Shown: positions 55,576 to 64,000, counted from the stretch's first letter. The stretch: 64,000 nucleotides of DNA from Flavobacterium sp. RSP15 (GCF_003968755.1 NZ_RYDL01000006.1:1-64000); one strand, 5' to 3'. Made by a program: numbers and translations. The notes: generated by a model not told the origin, from the letters alone.

Positions 55576-57234
55576 ATGACTCCCTTAAAACGATTTTACA
55601 ATCTACTTGAATTAGATAAAAAAGACGTCTATCAAATATTTTTTTACGCCATTTTTGCCGGACTGCTCAGTTTATCCCTTCCACTGGGAATACAGGCGAT
55701 TACAAATTTTATCCAATCCGGAAGAGTTAGCGCATCTTGGATTGTGCTTATCATTTTAGTCATTTTTGGTGTGGCATTAGTGGGTATTTTATCCATCATG
55801 CAATTACGGATTACAGAAAACTTACAACAAAAAATATTTGTACGTTCCTCTTTTGAGTTTGCTGCACGGCTGCCTAAAATAAAATCAAAAGAATTATACA
55901 ACAGCTATCCGCCGGAGCTAGCCAATCGTTTCTTTGACACAATGACCATTCAAAAAGGGACTTCAAAGTTACTAACTGATTTCTCTGCAGCCTTGTTACA
56001 AATTGTTTTCGGGATAATATTATTGTCCTTATACCATCCTTACTTTATCATATTTGGTGTCTTACTACTTGCTTTGTTGTATTTTATTTTCAAATTTTCT
56101 TTTAAATCTGGCCTGGAAACGAGTTTAAAAGAATCTAAATTCAAATACAAAGTAGCGAGCTGGCTGCAAGAAATGGCACGTAATAATTTTAGTTTTAGAA
56201 ATGAACTCAATTATGATTTTGCTTTAAAAAAAACCAACATGATTGTAACCGATTACCTGGTGTATCGCGATAAACATTTTAATGTGATCAAAAAACAATT
56301 TACGCATTTGATTATTTTTAAAGTCATCATTACCGGAAGTTTGCTATCCATCGGTGGGTTCCTAGTTTTATCTCAACAAATGAATATTGGCCAATTTGTA
56401 GCTGCTGAAATTATTATTTTACTAGTTATAAATTCCGTTGAAAAAATCATTATCGGATTGGAAACTTTTTATGACGTACTCACATCGATTGAAAAAATCG
56501 GGGAAGTAACGGACTTAGAATTAGAAGATTCTTCCATTGTTAACAGTAACATCTGTTACAATAAAATCTCAATGGAAATAGAAAACCTGACATTCAAATT
56601 TCCAGATTCAGAAAAAGAAATTTTAAACGCTATTTCATTAAAAATAGAACAAGGAGACCGAATAGTTATAAATGGAGAAAATGGTTCTGGAAAAACAACT
56701 TTAATTAGGGTATTATCTGGCTTATTGCAGCCTACCAGCGGTTCCTTTTATGTAAATGATGACACTTTTCGTAAAATAAACATAAAACAATACCGCTCAC
56801 AAATCGGAAGTGTCATATATGGAGAGAAACCATTTGAGGGAACCTTGCAAGAAAATATTACTTTTAATGATCCTTCCGTTAGTCCCGAAGATATAAAATG
56901 GGCGGTAGACGGAGTACAACTGACCTCTTTTATAAAATTATTTCCTAAAGGATTAGACACCCGGATTTACCCTGAAGGGAGACAATTATCCTCTTCTAAT
57001 GCACAAAAAGTATTGCTGGCAAGAAGCATCATTCACAAACCCAAAATACTTTTTTACGAAGATCCAACTGATACCATGGATGAAAAAGCAGCTAATGAAA
57101 TTATAGATTTTATTACATCCGATAAAAATAAATGGACGATTATCGTGTCCTCAAAAAACCCGTATTGGGAAACCAAATGCAATCGAAAAATCACGATGAA
57201 AAATGGGCATATTCAACTTGATTTAAAAAAATAA
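55576..57234 (+). CDS. type I secretion-like ABC transporter with degenerate ATPase motifs
   Basis: This 552-residue fused exporter has a six-helix membrane domain (about 15-310) and a nucleotide-binding domain (about 330-552), and no C39 peptidase domain. Walker A is intact (GENGSGKTT, about 366-374). The other motifs are altered: the Q-loop glutamine position reads VIYGEKPF, the signature is LSSSN instead of LSGGQ, Walker B reads ILFYEDPTD with D and E swapped, and the H-loop position reads IIVSSKNP with no histidine. It may bind ATP but hydrolyse slowly or not at all. It is co-transcribed with tetR, hlyD and tolC genes; substrate unknown. Confidence 0.88.
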   Translation: MTPLKRFYNLLELDKKDVYQIFFYAIFAGLLSLSLPLGIQAITNFIQSGRVSASWIVLIILVIFGVALVGILSIMQLRITENLQQKIFVRSSFEFAARLPKIKSKELYNSYPPELANRFFDTMTIQKGTSKLLTDFSAALLQIVFGIILLSLYHPYFIIFGVLLLALLYFIFKFSFKSGLETSLKESKFKYKVASWLQEMARNNFSFRNELNYDFALKKTNMIVTDYLVYRDKHFNVIKKQFTHLIIFKVIITGSLLSIGGFLVLSQQMNIGQFVAAEIIILLVINSVEKIIIGLETFYDVLTSIEKIGEVTDLELEDSSIVNSNICYNKISMEIENLTFKFPDSEKEILNAISLKIEQGDRIVINGENGSGKTTLIRVLSGLLQPTSGSFYVNDDTFRKINIKQYRSQIGSVIYGEKPFEGTLQENITFNDPSVSPEDIKWAVDGVQLTSFIKLFPKGLDTRIYPEGRQLSSSNAQKVLLARSIIHKPKILFYEDPTDTMDEKAANEIIDFITSDKNKWTIIVSSKNPYWETKCNRKITMKNGHIQLDLKK

Positions 57235-57239
57235 TAGTC

Positions 57240-58586
57240 ATGCTAAACATTTCAGATAACCAAACAAAACTGCAACAGTTAGACCAATACGAAGCGGTCA
57301 AAAATCTTACAAACAGGCCGCATTACAAAATTTTAAATAAAATTATAGCGGCTGTTTCCATACTTGGTATAATTGCACTTTTCTTGCCATGGACTCAAAA
57401 CATTTCTGGTACTGGAGCTGTTACCACCTTAAAACCAAGTCAAAGACCACAATCTATCCAAAGTATAATCTCGGGTCGAATTGAAAAATGGTACGTTCAG
57501 GAAGGCGATTTTGTCAAGAAAGGCGACACTATACTCTTTATCTCAGAGATCAAAGAAGATTACATGGATCCTAATTTAGTGCAAAATACGAAAAGCCAGA
57601 TCGATGCCAAAAAACAATCTTTACAATCTTATGGGTTTAAGGTAAGCACGGTTTCAGAACAAATCCAGGCCATTGAAAGGGAGAAAGTCTTGAAACTAGA
57701 ACAAGCACAAAACAAAATCAAACAATCCGTTTTAAAAATAGAAAGTGACAGCATGGATCTTGTTGCTGTAAAAACCCAACTAAAAATTGCAGATACACAA
57801 TACAATCGGTCCGTACAATTGAATAAAGAAGGCTTGAAACCGCTGACCGATATTGAAGAAAAAAGATTAAAACTGCAAGAAGTTGAAGCTAAAATCATCA
57901 CTCAAGAAAACAAGTACTTAATCAGTAAAAACGAGTTGATCAATGCCAAAGTAGAAATAAACCGAATAAGTGCGGAGTATACGGAGAAAGTTTCTAAAGC
58001 AAATAGTGAAAAATTCACAGCGCTCAGCAGCCAGTTTGAAACAGATGTTCAAGTTTCTAAACTGGAGAATCTATACGCAAACTACAGCATCCGTAATGGA
58101 ATGTATTACATCAAAGCATCCCAAAACGGCTATATCAACAGGGCCTTGCAATCCGGCCTTGGGGAAACAGTGAAAGAAGGCACGCCAATAGCCACTATCA
58201 TGCCCTCCGACTATGATATCGCTGTGGAAACATTTGTAAATCCAATCGATTTACCATTATTAGCCAAAGGTGAAAAAGTACGCGTTTGGTTTGATGGATG
58301 GCCTACTATTGTTTTTTCAGGATGGCCTAATATGTCTTACGGAACTTTTGGAGGTGAAATTGTGGCTATTGAAAATTTCATTAGCGTCAATGGAAAGTAC
58401 CGAGTTTTGATTGCTCCAGATAAAAACGAAGATAACTGGCCTATTCAATTAAGTATTGGTGCTGGTGCGCAAACAATCGCTTTATTGGACAATGTTCCTG
58501 TATGGTTCGAGCTGTGGAGAACCTTGAACGGATTTCCGCCTAATTATTACAAACCTTCGCCTACAATAACAACAGAAAAAAAATAA
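57240..58586 (+). CDS. HlyD-family membrane fusion protein
   Basis: This 448-residue periplasmic adaptor bridges the ABC exporter and the outer-membrane channel. A single membrane helix (about 33-52, IIAAVSILGIIALFLPW) is followed by a lipoyl-like half (GRIEKWYVQEGDFVKKGDTILFI). A long coiled coil (about 110-280) then leads to the second lipoyl half and a beta-barrel (IATIMPSDYDIAVETFV). It lies 5 bp after the ABC gene, and its end overlaps the TolC-like start by one base (TAATG). Confidence 0.9.
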   Translation: MLNISDNQTKLQQLDQYEAVKNLTNRPHYKILNKIIAAVSILGIIALFLPWTQNISGTGAVTTLKPSQRPQSIQSIISGRIEKWYVQEGDFVKKGDTILFISEIKEDYMDPNLVQNTKSQIDAKKQSLQSYGFKVSTVSEQIQAIEREKVLKLEQAQNKIKQSVLKIESDSMDLVAVKTQLKIADTQYNRSVQLNKEGLKPLTDIEEKRLKLQEVEAKIITQENKYLISKNELINAKVEINRISAEYTEKVSKANSEKFTALSSQFETDVQVSKLENLYANYSIRNGMYYIKASQNGYINRALQSGLGETVKEGTPIATIMPSDYDIAVETFVNPIDLPLLAKGEKVRVWFDGWPTIVFSGWPNMSYGTFGGEIVAIENFISVNGKYRVLIAPDKNEDNWPIQLSIGAGAQTIALLDNVPVWFELWRTLNGFPPNYYKPSPTITTEKK

Positions 58587-59974
58587 TGAAACAGATATTT
58601 TTAGCATTTTTATTCTTCGGGCTTTCTGCGGGTGCTCAAGAAAAAATAGCCAACGAACTGACCTTTACTGAATTTCTGGGGTATGTGAAAAAGTACCATC
58701 CCTTGGTGAAAAATGCCAATTTAGAGATCAGTAAATCCCAAGCTAATTTGATGATGGCTCGTGGTGGTTTTGACCCAAAAATTGAAGTTGATTTCAGTGA
58801 AAAACAATTCAAAGGCAGCGAATATTATTCCATTTTAAACAGCAGTTTCAAAATACCCACGTGGTATGGCATCGAGATTAAAGCGGGCTTCGATAATAGC
58901 GAAGGTGTGTATTTGAATCCCCAAAACACGCTTCCCAATCAAGGTTTAACTTCACTCGGAGTGACCATTCCGCTTGGTCAAGGTTTGTTTATAAATCAAA
59001 GAATGGCGGATGTACGAAAAGCCAAAATGCAAATGCAACTAAGTCAGGCAGAACGAAAACTGCAGGCTATTATGGTTTTGTATGATGCTTCCCTGGCGTA
59101 TTTCAATTGGAAGAAAAACTTCAACGAAGTTGCTTTGTACCAGGAATACAACCAGAATGCACAAATTCGTTTCAAAGGAATTCAATCGTTAATCATTCAA
59201 GGGGACAAACCCGCCATTGATAGTGTTGAAGCAGGAATTATTGTGAAAAACAGAAAGCTGAGCCTGGAGGATTCGAACCTAAAATTGGCTAAAGCCAAAT
59301 TAGAACTAGCAACTTTTCTTTGGCTAGAAAACAACATTCCGCTGGAATTATCCGATGCCTTAATTCCTGAAATACAATTAGAATTTACCATTCAGGAAAG
59401 TTTAAAAACCAATGACTTATTGAATTCAGATTTCTCCATCACCAATCACCCCAAAATAAATGCATTGCAAAGCAAAATTGATATGCTGAATGTGGAACGA
59501 AAACTAAAAGCTAACATGCTTTTGCCTAAAATTGATGTGGGGTACTCTTATATTTCAGAACCTAGTTATATTGACAACTATCAATTTGAGGATTATAAAA
59601 TTGGATTGGATTTCTATTTTCCTTTATTTCTCAGAAAAGAGCGCGGTAGTTTGAAACTGGCAAAATACAAAGTACAGGAATCTGAATTTGTATTGGATTT
59701 GGAAAAAGTGCAATTGACTAATAAAATCAATGCCCAGAAACTAGAAATCAAATCACTCTTAAAACAACAGCAGTTAATCAAAGAATTAGTGCAAGACAAT
59801 CTCACCATGCTAAATTCAGAAGAACGTTTGTTCTCTTTTGGTGAAAGCTCGTTGTTTTTAATAAATATCCGAGAAAACAATTTAGTAACATCACAACTTT
59901 CGAAAATAGCATTAGAAAACCGTTTTTACATTTCTAATTCAGACCTTTTTAAAATCATGGCCAATCCGGATTAA
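58586..59974 (+). CDS. TolC-family outer-membrane efflux protein
   Basis: This 462-residue outer-membrane channel has a signal peptide (MKQIFLAFLFFGLSAGAQ) and two repeated TolC helical/beta modules (about 30-230 and 235-460; NANLEISKSQANLMMARGGFDPKIEV, LGVTIPLGQGLFINQR, KIGLDFYFPLFLRKERGSL). It is the last gene of the tetR-ABC-hlyD-tolC operon and completes a type I export path through both membranes. No nearby substrate gene is obvious. Confidence 0.9.
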   Translation: MKQIFLAFLFFGLSAGAQEKIANELTFTEFLGYVKKYHPLVKNANLEISKSQANLMMARGGFDPKIEVDFSEKQFKGSEYYSILNSSFKIPTWYGIEIKAGFDNSEGVYLNPQNTLPNQGLTSLGVTIPLGQGLFINQRMADVRKAKMQMQLSQAERKLQAIMVLYDASLAYFNWKKNFNEVALYQEYNQNAQIRFKGIQSLIIQGDKPAIDSVEAGIIVKNRKLSLEDSNLKLAKAKLELATFLWLENNIPLELSDALIPEIQLEFTIQESLKTNDLLNSDFSITNHPKINALQSKIDMLNVERKLKANMLLPKIDVGYSYISEPSYIDNYQFEDYKIGLDFYFPLFLRKERGSLKLAKYKVQESEFVLDLEKVQLTNKINAQKLEIKSLLKQQQLIKELVQDNLTMLNSEERLFSFGESSLFLINIRENNLVTSQLSKIALENRFYISNSDLFKIMANPD

Positions 59975-59989
59975 ATACTTATAAAATTG

Positions 59990-59997
59990 TATTTTTG
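59990..59997 (+). promoter_or_regulatory. -7 box upstream of map
   Basis: TATTTTTG lies 20 bp before the map start codon and matches TAnnTTTG. No TTTG at -33 is evident. It suggests map is transcribed apart from the export operon. Confidence 0.5.
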
Positions 59998-60017
59998 CAA
60001 CTTGAAAAAATGAAATT

Positions 60018-60836
60018 ATGATTATTATAAAATCCCGTGAGGAAATAGAATTAATGCGCGAAAGTGCGCTGATCGTATCAAAAACATTAGGAATGATTGC
60101 TTCTGAAATCAAAGAAGGAGTGACCACATTATACCTGGATAAATTAGCCGAAACCTTCATTCGCGATCATGGTGCTGAACCAAGTTTTCTTGGCTTATAT
60201 GGTTTTCCAAACTCCCTTTGCATGAGTCCAAACGCACAAGTAGTCCATGGGATACCAAATAACAAACCATTAGAAAGCGGTGATGTAATCTCGGTAGATT
60301 GTGGGGCTTACAAAAATGGATACCATGGCGATCATGCGTACTCTTTTGAAATTGGCGAAGTGGCTCCGGAAACTAAAAAACTATTACAGATAACCAAAGA
60401 ATCCTTATATATCGGAATCCGAGAATTTAAAATAGGAAACCGCGTGGAAGATGTGGGTAATGCCATTCAAAAATATACCGAATCATATGGATACGGCGTC
60501 GTACGGGAATTAGTGGGTCATGGCGTAGGACAAAAAATGCATGAAGATCCTGAGATGCCGAATTATGGCAAAAAAGGAAGAGGCAAACTCTTTGTTGAAG
60601 GAATGGTTGTTGCCATTGAGCCGATGATTAACATGGGAACTAGAAACATCAAGCAACACAAAGACGGCTGGACCATCACGACAGCTGACGGAAAACCAAG
60701 TGCCCATTTTGAACACGACGTAGCCATTATCGATGGAAAACCAGAAATTTTATCCACTTTTGCTTATGTTTATAAAGCGTTAGGAATTGTAAGTACAGAA
60801 GAAGATGAGTTTAGACGAGAGCCTTTAGTATTGTAA
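60018..60836 (+). CDS. map: type I methionine aminopeptidase
   Basis: Map removes the initiator methionine from nascent proteins. The 272-residue enzyme shows the two-metal site residues in VDCGAYKNGYHGDHAYSF, VGHGVGQKMHEDPEMPNYG, VAIEPM and FEHDVAI. In many bacteria map sits inside the spc operon; here it is about 50 kb away. The stop codon lies 5 bp before the left arm of an inverted repeat that encloses the next gene. Confidence 0.97.
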   Translation: MIIIKSREEIELMRESALIVSKTLGMIASEIKEGVTTLYLDKLAETFIRDHGAEPSFLGLYGFPNSLCMSPNAQVVHGIPNNKPLESGDVISVDCGAYKNGYHGDHAYSFEIGEVAPETKKLLQITKESLYIGIREFKIGNRVEDVGNAIQKYTESYGYGVVRELVGHGVGQKMHEDPEMPNYGKKGRGKLFVEGMVVAIEPMINMGTRNIKQHKDGWTITTADGKPSAHFEHDVAIIDGKPEILSTFAYVYKALGIVSTEEDEFRREPLVL

Positions 60837-60840
60837 AGCA

Positions 60841-60877
60841 TTTCACAAAGATTCACAAAGTAAACTCAAAGATTCAC
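60841..60877 (+). repeat. left arm of 37-bp inverted repeat around the GxxExxY gene
   Basis: The arm starts TTTCACAAAGATTCACAAAG and ends CAAAGATTCAC. Its reverse complement recurs at 61332-61368 with 36 of 37 matches. The arm itself contains the word CAAAGATTCAC twice. It lies 5 bp after the map stop. Confidence 0.9.
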
Positions 60878-60905
60878 AAAAATTTAAGTCCTAAATTATT
60901 TATAA

Positions 60906-61322
60906 ATGACAAACGAAGAATTTATAGAGATCTCTGAAGATTTACAAGCAATTTCTTATAAAGTAATTGGTCTAGCTATTGAAGTTCATCGTCAACTTGG
61001 TCCGGGACTTTTGGAATCAACCTATCAAGAATGTCTTTTTTATGATATCAAAAAAGCAGGTTTGCAGGTAGAAAAGGAGATAACGCTTCCTATAATATAC
61101 AAGGAAATAAAACTTAATCAAGGATATAGAATTGACCTACTAGTAGAGAACAAGTTAGTTATTGAATTGAAAACAGTTGAAAATTATACTTCCGTACATT
61201 TTGCACAAATACTTACCTATTTAAAGCTTGGAAATTATCCGTTGGGATTACTAATAAATTACGATAGTAAAATTTTAAAAAACAATATAAAACGATTTAT
61301 AAATACAACTTCAGATTCTTAA
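60906..61322 (+). CDS. GxxExxY protein (PD-(D/E)XK-like)
   Basis: This 138-residue protein has the diagnostic GLLESTYQECL (G-x-x-E-x-x-Y). It also has a PD-(D/E)XK-type nuclease core in IDLLVENKLVIELKTVE (Asp, Glu and Lys in the expected spacing), so it belongs to the PDDEXK_3/GxxExxY family. The cellular role of this family is unknown. It is enclosed by 37-bp inverted repeats (arms 60841-60877 and 61332-61368), so the whole unit (60841-61368, 528 bp) looks like a small mobile or repeat element inserted between map and the methyltransferase. Confidence 0.88.
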   Translation: MTNEEFIEISEDLQAISYKVIGLAIEVHRQLGPGLLESTYQECLFYDIKKAGLQVEKEITLPIIYKEIKLNQGYRIDLLVENKLVIELKTVENYTSVHFAQILTYLKLGNYPLGLLINYDSKILKNNIKRFINTTSDS

Positions 61323-61331
61323 AAAAAACTT

Positions 61332-61368
61332 AGTGAATCTTTGAGTTTACTTTGCGAATCTTTGTGAA
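61332..61368 (+). repeat. right arm of 37-bp inverted repeat around the GxxExxY gene
   Basis: This is the reverse complement of 60841-60877 with one difference (GCGAA for GTGAA). It lies 9 bp after the GxxExxY stop and ends 6 bp before the next gene's start codon, so it also forms that gene's leader. Confidence 0.9.
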
Positions 61369-61374
61369 ACAACA

Positions 61375-62139
61375 ATGAAAAAACTCTTTAAACTTATACT
61401 CAATACCATTCCGCGGCCCATACTTATTCGTTTAAGTTATGTGGCACGCCCAGTTCTTGCACTTGCGTTAAAAGGAACTACATTCACTGATCCAATTGAC
61501 GGAAGAAGCTTTAAAACTTTTTTACCTTACGGTTACGGAACACAAAGAAACAATGTGCTTTCACCAAGTACCCTTTCATTAGAGAGACACCGTTTATTAT
61601 GGTTGTACTTAAATGAAAAAACTGATTTTTTTACGTCTCCAAAAAAAGTTTTACATTTTGCACCGGAACAAGCGTTTTATAAACTGTTTCGAAACCAGAA
61701 AAATCTAGATTACACGACAACCGATTTGTTTTCACCGTTAGCAGATGTGAAAGCAGATATTTGTAATTTACCTTTTGAGGACAATCAATACGATGTTATT
61801 CTGTGCAATCATGTTTTAGAACACATTCCGGATGATACAAAAGCCATGCAGGAATTGTATCGGGTTTTAAAACCGGGCGGAATGGCAATTTTACAAATTC
61901 CACAGGATTTATCCAGAGCCACCACTTTTGCAGATGATTCCATTACCGATCAAAAAGAACGTGCTAAAATATTTGGTCAATACGATCATGTCCGTATTTA
62001 TGGCCGTGATTATTTTGATAAATTACGAAGTATCGGTTTTAAAGTAATCGAAGAAGAGTATACTGATAAAATTACGCCTGAATTAGTAGAAAAATATTGT
62101 TTGGCCAAAGGGGAAATTATCCCGGTTTGTTTCAAATAA
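61375..62139 (+). CDS. class I SAM-dependent methyltransferase
   Basis: This 254-residue Methyltransf_11-type enzyme has a SAM-binding region of KKVLHFAPEQAFYKLF (divergent motif I), DLFSPLADVKADICNLPFEDNQYDVILCNHVLEHIPDD and LYRVLKPGGMAILQIP. An N-terminal basic/hydrophobic extension of about 80 residues (FKLILNTIPRPILIRL) precedes it, perhaps for membrane or substrate contact. The substrate is unknown. Its leader is the right arm of the flanking inverted repeat. Confidence 0.85.
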   Translation: MKKLFKLILNTIPRPILIRLSYVARPVLALALKGTTFTDPIDGRSFKTFLPYGYGTQRNNVLSPSTLSLERHRLLWLYLNEKTDFFTSPKKVLHFAPEQAFYKLFRNQKNLDYTTTDLFSPLADVKADICNLPFEDNQYDVILCNHVLEHIPDDTKAMQELYRVLKPGGMAILQIPQDLSRATTFADDSITDQKERAKIFGQYDHVRIYGRDYFDKLRSIGFKVIEEEYTDKITPELVEKYCLAKGEIIPVCFK

Positions 62140-62164
62140 TTGAAAGTATAAATTTACACCATAA

Positions 62165-62199
62165 AAAAACCTGCTAAAGTTACTTTTTAGCAGGTTTTT
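62165..62199 (+). terminator. terminator after the methyltransferase
   Basis: A 14-bp stem (AAAAACCTGCTAAA, TTTAGCAGGTTTTT) is followed by TAGTTTAG. It starts 26 bp after the stop codon. Confidence 0.85.
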
Positions 62200-62391
62200 A
62201 GTTTAGTAGTGCGTCAGTTGATTTTTCTTATAAGCCGTTTATTTGTAATACAAATAATCAGTTAGTCTTTAAGACCGGAACGAATTAAAACGATTTTGAC
62301 AGCTATTACTTTCGAAATAATTAATGTAAAAACTAGATGAACCAAAGACAAAAGGTAATTGCTATATTTACACAATCTTACGTTTTATAAA

Positions 62392-63657
62392 ATGGAAAAC
62401 CCTTTGCTCAAAATAGCTGCTTTTATGCTTACTGCATTTTATTCCTGCGTTTCTTTGGCGCAAATAGAAAAAGAAGTTGCTCCGCCATACCACATTAAAA
62501 CCATTTCATTTGTTCAAAATGACCAAACTATAATTCCAATTTTAAAACTAGGCGAAGGATTTCAATTGCAATTTGATGATCTTTTTGGCAATGAAGCCAA
62601 TTATTATTATGAAATAATTCATTGCGATTACAACTGGAACCCAACGGCAATTCCGAAAAATGAATATTTGGAAGGTTTTGACAACCAAAGAATTCAGGAG
62701 TACACGAACTCTTTTAATACCTTACAAATCTATTCGCATTACAAATTAGCAATTCCAAATCAGTTTACGCTTCAATTAAAAATCAGCGGAAATTATATGA
62801 TAAAGGTTTTAGATGAAAATAAAGACATCCTGTTTTCGAGAAAATTTATTTTATACGAAGACCTGGTTACGGTTCCCATTCAAGTCAAACGAGCACGAAC
62901 AATAAACACAATTGAATTGAAACACAATTTAGATTTTGCAATTAAATCTAATTCCATTGTTTTCCAAACTCCGTTGCGGAATGTCAGAGTGCTATTACTT
63001 CAAAACGGACAACTTAATAGCGGTATAAAAAATATAATTCCGCAGTATACAATAGGAAATGATTTGATCTACAAATACGATACGGAAACACAGTTTTGGG
63101 CGGGAAATGAGTTTTTGTTTTTCGAAAATAAAGACATCAGAGCCGCAAACAACACCATTGGTCGGGTAGACTTTAGCACCCCTATTTATGGTTCTTTTTT
63201 ATACACTAATGCTGCTAGAGCCAATTTTCCGTATTCCTTTACCCAAGATGTTAATGGAGCTTTTGTAGTCAAGAATATAAGCGCTGCTGACAGCGAATTC
63301 GAAGCGGATTATGCCTGGGTCTATTTCAGTCTTTCGGCCCCCACTTTCAGAATGAATAAAAATATTTATGTTGCCGGTATGTTCAATAACTACGCATTAA
63401 TCCCTGAATATAAGATGGACTATAATCCTAAAAAAGGGCTTTATGAAAAGGCTATTTTAATAAAACAAGGGTTCACAAACTTTCAATACCTTGTTGCAGA
63501 TGACAAAGGAGTTCTTGATCCGGAAAATGCGATAGATGGCAATTTTTATCAAACAGAAAATGAATATACCATAGTAGTCTATTACAGAGAAAACATAGGT
63601 CGTTATGACAGGGCTGTGGGCAAAGGAATGGCAAATTCAATAAACACCATCAATTAA
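62392..63657 (+). CDS. type IX secretion system plug-like protein (DUF5103)
   Basis: This 421-residue secreted protein has a signal peptide (MENPLLKIAAFMLTAFYSCVSLAQ). The DUF5103 region covers about 35-410: HIKTISFVQNDQTIIPILKLGEGFQLQFDDL, YYYEIIHCDYNWNPT, FFENKDIRAANNTIGRVD and the late FQYLVADDKG. DUF5103 has been assigned to the plug that closes the SprA translocon of the type IX secretion system in Flavobacterium johnsoniae. The start 62392 is chosen; an upstream TTG at 62359 lies inside a promoter-like TATATTTA. apaG follows 81 bp later. Confidence 0.85.
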   Translation: MENPLLKIAAFMLTAFYSCVSLAQIEKEVAPPYHIKTISFVQNDQTIIPILKLGEGFQLQFDDLFGNEANYYYEIIHCDYNWNPTAIPKNEYLEGFDNQRIQEYTNSFNTLQIYSHYKLAIPNQFTLQLKISGNYMIKVLDENKDILFSRKFILYEDLVTVPIQVKRARTINTIELKHNLDFAIKSNSIVFQTPLRNVRVLLLQNGQLNSGIKNIIPQYTIGNDLIYKYDTETQFWAGNEFLFFENKDIRAANNTIGRVDFSTPIYGSFLYTNAARANFPYSFTQDVNGAFVVKNISAADSEFEADYAWVYFSLSAPTFRMNKNIYVAGMFNNYALIPEYKMDYNPKKGLYEKAILIKQGFTNFQYLVADDKGVLDPENAIDGNFYQTENEYTIVVYYRENIGRYDRAVGKGMANSINTIN

Positions 63658-63699
63658 AAAAACTTTCATAAAATTCAACAAAACGACACCCTTTTTTTG

Positions 63700-63707
63700 T
63701 AAATTTG
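63700..63707 (+). promoter_or_regulatory. -7 box upstream of apaG
   Basis: TAAATTTG matches TAnnTTTG and lies 31 bp before the apaG start. No good TTTG -33 is visible. Confidence 0.5.
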
Positions 63708-63738
63708 TTAGTACTAAACTCCTACACACCCATTTAAT

Positions 63739-64000
63739 ATGGTTTCTCAAATAACAAGAGGTATAAAAATTTCAGTATTGACTAGTTTTGAAGGTACGTA
63801 CGTTAAGAACTACAAGCTTCATTTTGCATTTAGTTATGAAATTACTATTGAAAACCACAGTAAAGATTCCGTTCAATTGATCTCGCGTCATTGGGAAATT
63901 TATGATTCCTTAAATGATATCGAAATTGTTGATGGCGAAGGGGTAATTGGGAAAAAGCCTGTTTTAAAACCTGGCGAATTTCACACCTATAGTTCCGGTT
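63739..64000 (+). CDS. apaG: ApaG protein, N-terminal part (cut by window edge)
   Basis: The first 87 codons read MVSQITRGIKISVLTSFEGTYVKN, then FAFSYEITIENHSKDSVQLISRHWEIYDS and VVDGEGVIGKKPVLKPGEFHTYSSG-type sequence. This is the ApaG/DUF525 beta-sandwich linked to divalent-ion responses; its exact role is unsettled. The rest of the gene (about 40 codons by family length) lies outside the window. Confidence 0.93.
   Translation, partial: MVSQITRGIKISVLTSFEGTYVKNYKLHFAFSYEITIENHSKDSVQLISRHWEIYDSLNDIEIVDGEGVIGKKPVLKPGEFHTYSSG

Noticed and set aside
60906..61322. Restriction endonuclease from a restriction-modification system paired with the methyltransferase at 61375
   Set aside because: The methyltransferase is of the small-molecule/Methyltransf_11 type without DNA-methylase motifs, and the GxxExxY unit is separated by an inverted repeat. 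The PD-(D/E)XK likeness alone does not show restriction.

Overview
This window is AT-rich chromosomal DNA from a member of the Bacteroidetes, most likely Flavobacterium or a close relative. Four things point there: SusC/SusD-type outer-membrane nutrient uptake genes, a type IX secretion plug-like protein (DUF5103), repeated promoter motifs of the Bacteroidetes type (TTTG, 17-20 bp, TAnnTTTG), and few Shine-Dalgarno sequences. The taxonomic call rests on gene content and protein resemblance, not on a search.

Region 1 (about 1-22000, minus strand) is core housekeeping. Read in the direction of transcription it holds rpsL-rpsG-fusA-rpsJ, then the S10/spc/alpha ribosomal clusters from rplC to rplQ (with secY, infA, the short rpmJ and rpoA), then carA, eno and gltA with their own terminators. 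tuf and adk are absent from the cluster, and map lies elsewhere (60018). Good promoters precede rpsL and rplC. The only large gap inside the spc part (rpsN-rpsH) carries a strong palindrome.

Region 2 (22000-34700) is envelope and sensing: an Omp85-like barrel gene with a TTG start, a SusC/SusD pair, an orphan C-terminal fragment of a second SusD-like protein, and a soluble two-component set (receiver-AraC regulator; divergent GAF/PAS histidine kinase overlapping a receiver-kinase hybrid).

Region 3 (34700-46800) holds polyprenyl diphosphate synthase, rlmN, an O-methyltransferase, PAP2 phosphatase, tatA, an M1 metallopeptidase, a DUF6702 protein, a tandem family of small carboxypeptidase-regulatory-like secreted proteins with one decayed copy, peptidase E, two identical tRNA-Gly genes, and a decayed L,D-transpeptidase beside an intact YkuD-type one.

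Region 4 (46900-64000, mostly plus strand) holds two tandem DUF5916 outer-membrane proteins, gpmI, a leucine-rich-repeat protein, a tetR-ABC-HlyD-TolC type I export operon whose ATPase lacks most consensus catalytic residues, map, a GxxExxY gene enclosed by 37-bp inverted repeats, a methyltransferase, the T9SS plug-like gene and the start of apaG.

The most unusual items are the inverted-repeat-bounded GxxExxY unit, the degenerate ABC exporter ATPase, and several gene remnants (SusD, L,D-transpeptidase, regulatory-domain paralogue). No CRISPR array, prophage or canonical insertion sequence was seen.
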